NCBI GenBank assembly: GCA_003585735.1
Contig: NQOH01000001.1
Span: 243,826-262,077 of the forward strand
Source: Gardnerella kenyensis
GTDB lineage: Bacteria; Actinomycetota; Actinomycetes; Actinomycetales; Bifidobacteriaceae
Length of the DNA stretch: 18,252 nt
Direction: 5' to 3'
Shown in pieces: positions 1 through 5,700 of this stretch. The notes under the pieces are model-generated. The model did no database searches. It saw nothing but the letters and a program-made list of their open reading frames with translations, and was not told where the DNA came from. Position 1 is the stretch's first letter; every line of letters begins with the position of its first letter. A program made the position numbers and the translations under genes.

Positions 1-2
1 AA

Positions 3-941
3 GCAATGGAATTGCTCGGACCTGATCCTAAGCTTGATTCTCAAAAAGCCGCTCTACAGGCTAAAAAGCTTGAAGAACAACAGTTTGCAGCTGATACTTT
101 AGCTCAAGCTGGAATTGGCAATGGCATTGTAACTGCAGATATGCTTCTTGACAATTTGCAGGGAGATGACGCTGGCATGCTCGCTCGAAAAGCCGCATCC
201 GACCGTGAATGGACATATGGTCACATAGTGGTCGATGAAGCTCAAGAGCTTACTGCCATGGATTGGCGTATGCTTATTCGTCGATGCCCTTCACGCTCCT
301 TTACTATTGTTGGCGATGTTGCACAAACTTCTGCTCTTGGTGGAACTCACCGTTGGCAAAAGAATATGAATTCTCTATTTGGAGAAGCAAATTGGGATCT
401 TTACGAGTTAACGATTAATTATCGTAATCCTCGCGAAGTTTCCGAAGTTTCAAGTGAACTTGCTAAAAAATCCGGCTTGTACATATCTACAGTTCACGCT
501 GTACGCTCTGTGCCTGATTCGTTGATATCTTGCACAGTTGAATCTGAGGAAGAGAGCGAAAAAGCATTAGCAAAGTACTGCGTTGACATGTTCAAAAAGT
601 TTGTTGCAGATGACGGAAGCGGTCGAATCTCAATCGTTACTCCTTTAGAAAAAGTCCAGCACGTTAAAGATGTTTTAAATCAAGCATTAAAGCATGCATT
701 GCCAGAAGAAACATGGATTAATCTTAATAAACAAAATCCAGACGATCGACAATGTAGCGTTTGCACAGCTGAAGAAGTAAAAGGACTTGAATACGACGCA
801 GTGATTGTGCTTCAGCCTTCTCAAATTGAGCAAGAAGCGTCTTCTATGCTTACTGCAGCAGCAAATCTTTATGTTGCTATGACAAGGCCAACGCAACAAT
901 TAGTCATTATTCGCACTAAAGAAGATAAAGATTTTGACTAA
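3..941 (+). CDS. HelD/HelR-like ATPase (UvrD/Rep-type superfamily 1 helicase fold), C-terminal part
   Basis: This is the 3' part of a gene that runs off the left edge; the frame is open to the window start, so the ATG at 6 is probably internal. Visible superfamily 1 motifs, counted from that ATG: Walker B VVDEAQE (about residues 75-81), GDVAQTS (103-109), a motif IV-like NYRNPREV, then KGLEYDAVIVLQP and LYVAMTRPTQQLVII near the C-terminus. The wording around Walker B (MDWRMLIRRCPSRS) and the KGLEYDAV...LYVAMTR tail match the actinobacterial HelD/HelR group better than UvrD or PcrA. Members of that group bind RNA polymerase and use ATP to free stalled or rifampicin-bound enzyme. That role is inferred, because the Walker A and the polymerase-contacting N-terminal domain lie outside the window. 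It converges on nrdR. Confidence 0.8.
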   Translation, partial: AMELLGPDPKLDSQKAALQAKKLEEQQFAADTLAQAGIGNGIVTADMLLDNLQGDDAGMLARKAASDREWTYGHIVVDEAQELTAMDWRMLIRRCPSRSFTIVGDVAQTSALGGTHRWQKNMNSLFGEANWDLYELTINYRNPREVSEVSSELAKKSGLYISTVHAVRSVPDSLISCTVESEEESEKALAKYCVDMFKKFVADDGSGRISIVTPLEKVQHVKDVLNQALKHALPEETWINLNKQNPDDRQCSVCTAEEVKGLEYDAVIVLQPSQIEQEASSMLTAAANLYVAMTRPTQQLVIIRTKEDKDFD

Positions 942-1004
942 TAATTGTATGAATTAGAATACAATAAGTTCGCAATTTAGGAAGAATAAATTAATAGAAA
1001 ATAG

Positions 1005-1033
1005 TAAACAATATGTTTGTTGCATATTGGTTA
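1005..1033. terminator. Possible weak bidirectional terminator between the HelD-like gene and nrdR
   Basis: An inverted repeat, CAATATG (1009-1015) and CATATTG (1023-1029), has a 7-nt loop. It extends outward by three A-T pairs after one mismatch. It sits between convergent genes in a T/A-rich stretch. The stem is AT-rich and no T-run follows directly, so its strength as a terminator is doubtful. Confidence 0.35.
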
Positions 1034-1046
1034 AAATTTTCTATTT

Positions 1047-1502
1047 TTATTCTTCTGTTTTGCTGCGCTTTAAATCTTCAATAGCTTTCTCAAAATCTTC
1101 AAGTCCAGAGAAGTTTTGGTACACACTAGCAAAGCGAAGATACGCAACTTCGTCTAATTCACGCAAAGGCTTAAGAATAGCTTTACCCACTTCTTCAGAT
1201 GTGACTTGTGCTAAACCACGCGCACGCAAATCAGCTTCTACTCGCATGCCTAAAATCTTTAATGCTTCCGCATCTATAGGACGCCCCTGGCATGCTTTAC
1301 TCACACCAGCTACAACTTTTGCTCGATCAAAAGGCTCAATTGAACCAGAACGCTTCATAACAAGCAATTGCGTTGTTTCTACTGTAGTAAAACGATTCCC
1401 GCACACTTGGCATTCGCGCCTACGACGAATAGAGTAACCATCTTCACTAATACGAGTATCAACAACTTTCGTATCGGAATTTTTACAGAAAGGACAATGC
1501 AT
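1047..1502 (-). CDS. nrdR: Transcriptional repressor NrdR
   Basis: The 151-residue protein has the usual NrdR length and architecture. An N-terminal zinc ribbon (Cys3, Cys6, Cys31, Cys34; MHCPFC at the start, CQVCG later) is followed by the Arg-rich RRRREC segment and an ATP-cone (about residues 46-136: VMKRSGSIEPFDRAKV and onward). NrdR senses the ATP/dATP balance and represses ribonucleotide reductase genes. The start is fixed by the invariant MHCPFC; the ribosome-binding site is weak (GGAT). It lies 63 nt downstream of the LysM gene on the same strand with no visible terminator, so readthrough from the SOS-controlled LysM promoter is possible. No nrd genes are in this window. Confidence 0.96.
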   Translation of the reverse strand: MHCPFCKNSDTKVVDTRISEDGYSIRRRRECQVCGNRFTTVETTQLLVMKRSGSIEPFDRAKVVAGVSKACQGRPIDAEALKILGMRVEADLRARGLAQVTSEEVGKAILKPLRELDEVAYLRFASVYQNFSGLEDFEKAIEDLKRSKTEE

Positions 1503-1565
1503 ACATCCAGCATACTAAAAGTTAAGGAAACACGACACAATAATGTTCACTTTATTTTCTCAGCA

Positions 1566-1949
1566 CTACTTATTAGAACTGACTATTGGAACATTAATAG
1601 ACTGCCCTACTTCTAAATCTGGTGAAGAAAGATGGTTAAGAGAAATTAATCTTTCAACATTGTCTGCAACATTACCGTTTTTAGGAGTAATAGTCGCAGC
1701 ATAATTCCATAAGTTATCCCCCGGACGAACTGTATACGTTACAAACCTTTCAGATACAGCAGAAACAGCTGTTCTAGGAATAAACAATGCGCAAAGCGTA
1801 ATTACTGACATAAGTAACACCAATATACGCATCATTTTATTCTTACTATTGCGTTTAACAACAATATTGCGACCATAGTGTGCATATTGTTTTGAACGTC
1901 TTTCAATTCTTGCTACCCCATAATAACCGTTTCTATATGACGCACTCAT
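1566..1949 (-). CDS. Membrane-anchored LysM protein, probable SOS cell-division inhibitor (ChiZ/DivS/YneA-like)
   Basis: I chose the ATG at 1949 (127 residues) because AAAGGA lies 5 nt upstream; an open extension to 2018 would run through the operators. The basic N-terminus (RIERRSK, VVKRNSKNK) is followed by one membrane segment (about residues 40-62) and an extracellular LysM domain (about 69-121: YTVRPGDNLWNYAATITP ... NHLSSPDLEVGQSINVP). LysM binds peptidoglycan. Small LysM proteins divergent from lexA are SOS-induced division suppressors in other Gram-positives: YneA (Bacillus), DivS (Corynebacterium) and Rv2719c/ChiZ (Mycobacterium, where nrdR is also adjacent). The gene order and LexA boxes here match that pattern. 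Function is inferred from synteny and architecture; the sequence outside LysM is not conserved enough to prove orthology. Confidence 0.85.
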   Translation of the reverse strand: MSASYRNGYYGVARIERRSKQYAHYGRNIVVKRNSKNKMMRILVLLMSVITLCALFIPRTAVSAVSERFVTYTVRPGDNLWNYAATITPKNGNVADNVERLISLNHLSSPDLEVGQSINVPIVSSNK

Positions 1950-1976
1950 AACTATCCTTTCTCCATCCTTAATCAA

Positions 1977-2028
1977 CTGAACATTTGTTCTATCGAACAG
2001 GTGTATCAATAATGACACATTTGTTCGA
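1977..2028. promoter_or_regulatory. Three abutting or near-abutting partial LexA (SOS) boxes upstream of the LysM gene
   Basis: Measured against the Gram-positive consensus CGAAC-RNRY-GTTYG, three sites are visible. 1977-1992 contains GAACATTTGTTC, with perfect arms but mismatched outer bases. 1993-2008 is TCGAACAGGTGTATCA, a perfect left half and a decayed right half. 2013-2028 is TGACACATTTGTTCGA, with a perfect right half. The first two touch end to end. All lie in the leader or promoter of the leftward LysM gene, where LexA binding would block transcription. Confidence 0.65.
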
Positions 2029-2037
2029 GGGTTGCAA
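2009..2037 (-). promoter_or_regulatory. Candidate promoter of the LysM gene
   Basis: On the minus strand TTGCAA (2032-2037) and CATTAT (2009-2014) are separated by 17 bp. The partial LexA box at 2013-2028 lies across the spacer and the -10, and the box at 1993-2008 covers the expected start point. This is the placement expected for repression. The -10 is only a moderate match. Confidence 0.5.
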
Positions 2038-2044
2038 CGGCGTG

Positions 2045-2060
2045 TCGAACATATGTTTGA
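2045..2060 (+). promoter_or_regulatory. LexA (SOS) box of lexA
   Basis: TCGAACATATGTTTGA fits the Gram-positive SOS consensus CGAACRNRYGTTYG at every position. Its right end overlaps the -35 of the lexA promoter, so LexA binding would block its own transcription. Confidence 0.92.
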
Positions 2061-2085
2061 TTTTTTAAAGAAAGTACGCTATCAT
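2057..2085 (+). promoter_or_regulatory. lexA promoter
   Basis: TTGATT (-35, 2057-2062) and TATCAT (-10, 2080-2085) are 17 bp apart. The start point would be near 2092, giving a very short leader before the ribosome-binding site GAAAGGAG (2094-2101) and the ATG at 2107. The -35 is embedded in the perfect LexA box. Confidence 0.75.
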
Positions 2086-2106
2086 AGAATTATTGAAAGG
2101 AGCACC

Positions 2107-2841
2107 ATGAGTAACGAAAACACGAAAGACATTAATAATACCGCCTATATAAGCAACGTTGACGAATCTTCACTCACAGAACGCCAGCGCGATATTGTTA
2201 ATGCTATTCAAAACAATCTCAAAATTCATGGTTTCCCTCCTTCTTTTCGTGAAATCGGCGAAGCCGTTGGACTCCGTAGTCCGTCTTCAGTAAAACATCA
2301 ATTGCGTGCACTAGAAGAAAAAGGAATTTTGCGTATTAGCGCAAATAAAGGTCGCGCAATCGAGATTATTGACGATTCACTGCTTCCTACTAAAAACGCA
2401 AACAGAACTAACGAAAATAATTCGCAATCAGTAGAAATTAGCTCTTATGATTCCGATGCTGTTATTAATTCTAGAGACGTACCGTTAGTAGGAAGAATTG
2501 CAGCAGGAGTGCCTATTACGGCTGAGCAACATGTTGAAGATGTTATGCGCCTGCCAGAACGCTTAACAGGCACAGGAAATCTTTTTATGCTTGAAGTTCA
2601 CGGAGATTCAATGATTGATGCCGCTATTTGCGACGGAGACTATGTTGTGGTACGAGAACAGCATGAAGCAGTTAATGGAGATATCGTTGCTGCATTACTT
2701 GACAATGAAGCAACTGTAAAAACTTTCCGTAATGACAACGGACACGTATGGCTTATTCCACACAATCCAGCATATTCACCAATTGACGGTTCACACGCAA
2801 CAATTATGGGAAAAGTTGTTACAGTGCTGCGAAAAATATAA
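2107..2841 (+). CDS. lexA: LexA repressor, SOS master regulator and self-cleaving protease
   Basis: The 244-residue protein starts at the ATG at 2107 behind GAAAGGAG; an open extension to 2032 would overlap the promoter and operator. The N-terminal winged helix-turn-helix (about residues 23-88, LTERQRDIVNAIQ ... GFPPSFREIGEAVGL) binds SOS boxes. A low-complexity Asn/Ser hinge (about 95-115) leads to the S24 peptidase domain. The self-cleavage site is Ala133-Gly134 (VGRIAAGVP), the catalytic Ser168 is in HGDSM, and the Lys205 general base is in EATVKTF. Activated RecA triggers cleavage and derepression. The hinge is longer and more Asn-rich than usual, in line with other proteins in this window. 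Confidence 0.97.
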   Translation: MSNENTKDINNTAYISNVDESSLTERQRDIVNAIQNNLKIHGFPPSFREIGEAVGLRSPSSVKHQLRALEEKGILRISANKGRAIEIIDDSLLPTKNANRTNENNSQSVEISSYDSDAVINSRDVPLVGRIAAGVPITAEQHVEDVMRLPERLTGTGNLFMLEVHGDSMIDAAICDGDYVVVREQHEAVNGDIVAALLDNEATVKTFRNDNGHVWLIPHNPAYSPIDGSHATIMGKVVTVLRKI

Positions 2842-2862
2842 AACTTATCCCCCAACCCCTCA

Positions 2863-2919
2863 AAATATTATTCTCCCCACTTACTTCAAAACATGAACTA
2901 AGTGGGGAGAATAATATTT
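2863..2919. terminator. Strong bidirectional terminator between convergent lexA and greA
   Basis: A perfect 21-bp inverted repeat (2863-2883 and 2899-2919) has a 15-nt loop and a GC-rich core CTCCCCACTTA/TAAGTGGGGAG. The outer part of the stem is A/T, so each strand ends in a T-rich arm. It lies between lexA and greA and can serve both. Confidence 0.85.
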
Positions 2920-2930
2920 ATAAAATCAAC

Positions 2931-3410
2931 TTATGCCAGTGGATGAGAATCCTTAATAGTTACAGAAATCTCACGACCATTAGGAGCCGCATAGCTAACA
3001 GTGTCTCCCGCATGAGCACCCATAATAGCTGCACCAATTGGAGACTCTGGGCTAATTACGTCATAATCTGTTGCTACAGCAATATCTCGAGAACCAAGAA
3101 CATACGTCATCTCGCGACCTGCAAGTTCAACAGTTACTAAAGAACCGTTACCAACAGTTCCAGCTTTTGGAGCTTCAAGAATCTTAGCATTACGGAGCTT
3201 TACAATAAGCTCGTTAATACGACCCTCGTTCTTGCCTTGCTCCTCACGAGCCGCTTGGTAACCGCCATTTTCCGACAAATCACCTTCAGCACGAGCCGCA
3301 GCAATACGCTCGGTAATTTCTTCTCGATACTCACCTTCGCGATGCTCTAGTTCTTCCTTCAGCTTGTCATACGCTTCTTGCGTAAGCAAAATAGTTTTTT
3401 CTTCAGCCAT
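2931..3410 (-). CDS. greA: Transcription elongation factor GreA
   Basis: The 159-residue protein has normal GreA length. The N-terminal coiled coil (about residues 1-78) includes EERE/AREEQGKNEGR and carries the acidic tip segment AEGDLSENGGYQAAREEQ, whose Asp and Glu residues enter the polymerase secondary channel and promote cleavage of backtracked RNA. The C-terminal FKBP-like domain (about 85-158) ends with SPESPIGAAIMGAHAGDTV. The ribosome-binding site GGAGG lies about 6 nt before the ATG. It follows the FKBP gene by 87 nt on the same strand, so the two may be cotranscribed, although the gap holds a hairpin. Confidence 0.97.
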   Translation of the reverse strand: MAEEKTILLTQEAYDKLKEELEHREGEYREEITERIAAARAEGDLSENGGYQAAREEQGKNEGRINELIVKLRNAKILEAPKAGTVGNGSLVTVELAGREMTYVLGSRDIAVATDYDVISPESPIGAAIMGAHAGDTVSYAAPNGREISVTIKDSHPLA

Positions 3411-3434
3411 TGCTACCTCCTATCCAACAATCTC

Positions 3435-3490
3435 CTATATAGCTATATAGATATACAGCTAAGCCAATATGTGCGAAAATAAAACGCACA
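3435..3490. other. FKBP-greA gap: AT palindrome and small hairpin
   Basis: 3435-3450 is a perfect 16-bp palindrome that is also a tandem duplication of CTATATAG. 3470-3475 and 3485-3490 form TGTGCG/CGCACA with a 9-nt loop. On the plus strand the hairpin is followed by CTTTTAC, but no T-run follows on the transcribed minus strand. It could be a pause or a processing site, or mean nothing. Confidence 0.35.
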
Positions 3491-3497
3491 CTTTTAC

Positions 3498-3905
3498 TCA
3501 ACGAGTTGAAATAATATCAACAACAAATACTAAAGTGTCTCCACCGCCAATACCAGCCTGTGGCACACCGCGAGAACCATAACCATACTCTGGTGGAATC
3601 GAAATCAACAAGCGCGAACCAACATTATGACCCGGAACCGTACGATCCCAACCTTGAATAACCTGTCCAATACCAATACCAAAGCTGGCTGGCATATGGC
3701 GCTCAAAGCTCGAATCAAATGGCTTTTCAGCTCCCCAAACAACACCATGATAATTCACGGTTACAGTGTCACCAGCGCGAACTACTGGACCATTACCTTC
3801 AACTAATTCAACAACCTTAAGACCTGCTGGCGGTTCAGATTCCGGGAACGTCACCGTTGGCGTAGTGCCAAATTCTGCAATTACTTCTGGCATATCCTGT
3901 GCCAT
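3498..3905 (-). CDS. FKBP-type peptidyl-prolyl cis-trans isomerase
   Basis: The 135-residue protein is a single FKBP domain (about residues 28-133) after a short N-terminal extension, with no signal peptide, so it should be cytoplasmic. Diagnostic elements are VTVNYHGVVWG, the FDSSFER strand, VIQGWDRTVPG (the conserved Trp at the floor of the active site) and LLISIPPEYGYG. It speeds proline isomerisation during folding. The start is set by the strong AGGAGG about 6 nt upstream. A tandem duplication carrying two TATACT hexamers lies just upstream. The neighbours greA and sdaA are on the same strand. Confidence 0.95.
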   Translation of the reverse strand: MAQDMPEVIAEFGTTPTVTFPESEPPAGLKVVELVEGNGPVVRAGDTVTVNYHGVVWGAEKPFDSSFERHMPASFGIGIGQVIQGWDRTVPGHNVGSRLLISIPPEYGYGSRGVPQAGIGGGDTLVFVVDIISTR

Positions 3906-3929
3906 ATTGCCTCCTTTTTACAACTCCAA

Positions 3930-3961
3930 ACAGTATAATCTGCAACAGTATAACATCTGCA
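3930..3961 (-). repeat. Tandem duplication containing two -10-like elements upstream of the FKBP gene
   Basis: On the plus strand ACAGTATAATCTGCA (3930-3944) is immediately followed by ACAGTATAACATCTGCA (3945-3961); they differ by a 2-nt insertion. Read on the minus strand each copy gives TATACTGT, a near-consensus -10. The element lies 25-56 nt before the FKBP ATG, so both copies could drive transcription. No good -35 is visible for either. Confidence 0.6.
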
Positions 3962-4034
3962 TAGACGTCTTGCACAGCCATCTAGCATTACTAAAACACA
4001 TTTAGATTAACTTAATAGATTAACCTGTCCTAGA

Positions 4035-5633
4035 TTAGCACTCAACAACGTTTACAGCTAGACCACCTTTTGATGTTTCTCGATATTTCGACATCATGTC
4101 ATGACCAGTTTCTTTCATTGTCTTAATTGCTTGGTCAAGACTTACCATATGCGAACCATCTCCAAGCATAGCCATGCGAACAGCGTTAATTGCAGTATTC
4201 GCGGCCATAGCATTACGCTCAATGCACGGAATTTGCACCAAACCGCCTACAGGATCGCACGTAAGCCCCAAGTGGTGTTCAATACCAATTTCTGCGGCAT
4301 TTTCAACCTGCTCTGGCGTTCCTCCCAATACTTCGCATAATCCGGCAGCAGCCATTGAACAAGCAGATCCAACCTCGCCTTGGCAACCAACTTCAGCACC
4401 CGAAATCGAAGCATTTCGCTTAAACAAGTAACCAACAGCGCCAGCAGCAAGCAAGAAACGCACAATTCCATCTTCATTAGCAGAATCAACGAATCGCCAA
4501 TAATATTGCAATACTGCAGGAATAATTCCAGCAGATCCGTTCGTTGGAGCAGTAACGATTCGCCCTCCACCAGCATTTTCTTCACTTACTGCGAGTGCAA
4601 AAAGATTTACCCAAGCCGAATCCGAACTTTCTAAAGCTGAATCAGAACGACGACGATTATTGCGAAGCATGTCCGAATTTGCAGCCAAACGCTCGTACAT
4701 GTGAGGCGCTCTACGAGGCACATCAAGGCCTCCTGGCAAAATCGTTTGCTTTGAATTACAGCCATTTTCCACGCATTTGCTCATAACATTCCAAACGTGT
4801 AGCAAATAGTTACGCACGTAGTCGGCGTCACCCTCATGCAGTGCAAGCTCGTTTTGCCACACAACATCGCTTATTGACATATGATTTTCTAGGCAAATAT
4901 TTATAAGCTCGTCGCATGAAATAAAAGGATACGGTACAGTAGTATCTTTTGTTTTATTCGAAACGTTTTCTGTATTTTCGCTACTATTTTCACTACTACT
5001 TTCGTTATTATTTTCGCTACTATTTGCTTCTACGCTACTTTCGTTATTACTTTCGCTATTACTTTCGCTACTACTTTCGCTATTACTTTCGCCGTCGCTA
5101 TCGTTTTGATTATCTTCATCCTTCTCAGTAACGCGCTCATGCAACCCAACCATTGCATCATCAGCATGACCTTGACGCACAAATCCGCCGCCAATTGAGT
5201 ACCATACTTGCTCATCTATGCTGTTTCCATTAGCATCTTCTGCAACGAAACGCATTCCGTTAGGATGAATAACCATGCGTTTCCACTTTTCAAAAACAAC
5301 ATCATTATCGTAGTCAAAAGAAATAGTATGCTCTCCAGCAAGAGTTAAAGTGCCGGTTTTTTCACATTCTTCACGAATCGTAAGCATATGTTCGGTATTT
5401 ACATTATCTGGAAGATTTCCTTCAAGACCCGCAACGCAAGCACGATCAGTTCCGTGACCAAGACCGGTTAGAGACAATGAACCATAAAGCGTCACTTTTA
5501 CGTGCGCAACGTTTTTAAGATTGCCACTTTTTTTAAGCGACGTAACAAACGCATAAGCTGCACGCATAGGACCTACCGTATGCGAAGAACTAGGACCAAC
5601 ACCTACTGAAAACATCTCTAAAATACTAAACAC
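4035..5633 (-). CDS. sdaA: L-serine ammonia-lyase (L-serine dehydratase), iron-sulfur, single chain
   Basis: Converts L-serine to pyruvate and ammonia with an oxygen-labile [4Fe-4S] cluster. I chose the GTG at 5633 (532 residues): VFSILEMFSVGVGPSSSHT aligns without gaps with the E. coli SdaA N-terminus. An upstream GTG at 5672 is also open, and neither has a clear ribosome-binding site. The N-terminal beta domain (about residues 1-165) carries GPSSSHTVGPMRAA; the catalytic alpha domain (about 234 on) carries GCQGEVGSACSMAAAGL and LTCDPVGGLVQIPCIERN. The protein ends in a cysteine (NVVEC), matching the tail-in-mouth C-terminal Cys described for Legionella L-serine dehydratase. Unusual is a roughly 64-residue Ser/Glu/Asn insertion (about 170-233) between the two domains. 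Confidence 0.95.
   Translation of the reverse strand: MFSILEMFSVGVGPSSSHTVGPMRAAYAFVTSLKKSGNLKNVAHVKVTLYGSLSLTGLGHGTDRACVAGLEGNLPDNVNTEHMLTIREECEKTGTLTLAGEHTISFDYDNDVVFEKWKRMVIHPNGMRFVAEDANGNSIDEQVWYSIGGGFVRQGHADDAMVGLHERVTEKDEDNQNDSDGESNSESSSESNSESNNESSVEANSSENNNESSSENSSENTENVSNKTKDTTVPYPFISCDELINICLENHMSISDVVWQNELALHEGDADYVRNYLLHVWNVMSKCVENGCNSKQTILPGGLDVPRRAPHMYERLAANSDMLRNNRRRSDSALESSDSAWVNLFALAVSEENAGGGRIVTAPTNGSAGIIPAVLQYYWRFVDSANEDGIVRFLLAAGAVGYLFKRNASISGAEVGCQGEVGSACSMAAAGLCEVLGGTPEQVENAAEIGIEHHLGLTCDPVGGLVQIPCIERNAMAANTAINAVRMAMLGDGSHMVSLDQAIKTMKETGHDMMSKYRETSKGGLAVNVVEC
4935..5126 (-). repeat. Repetitive Ser/Glu/Asn codon tract inside sdaA
   Basis: On the plus strand the tract is built of recurring TTCGCTATTACT- and TTCGCTACTACT-like units, all in multiples of 3 nt. 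They encode variations on SESSSESNSESNNESS. It lies exactly at the junction of the two serine dehydratase domains, ahead of VPYPF, where E. coli SdaA has only a short linker. The unit structure would allow in-frame expansion or contraction by slippage. Confidence 0.8.
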
Positions 5634-5700
5634 GTATCTATTGTAAGCATCATTAAGCTCGCTTCGACACACTAATTGCGTTAGAAATATGTTAGATTGT

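Noticed and set aside
2032..2106. Longer LexA starting at 2032
   Set aside because: It would translate through the LexA box and the promoter; the ATG at 2107 has a strong ribosome-binding site.
3435..3450. CTATATAG palindrome as a greA promoter or operator
   Set aside because: No -35/-10 pair with 16-18 bp spacing fits well, and short AT palindromes are common in this DNA.
4003..4037. Three TAGATTA copies at the end of sdaA as a regulatory array
   Set aside because: They are short, AT-rich and unevenly spaced, and the third overlaps the stop codon.
4949..5131. Plus-strand frame encoding a Tyr/Phe/Arg repeat protein
   Set aside because: It is the antisense reading of the Ser/Glu/Asn codon repeats in sdaA, with no ribosome-binding site.
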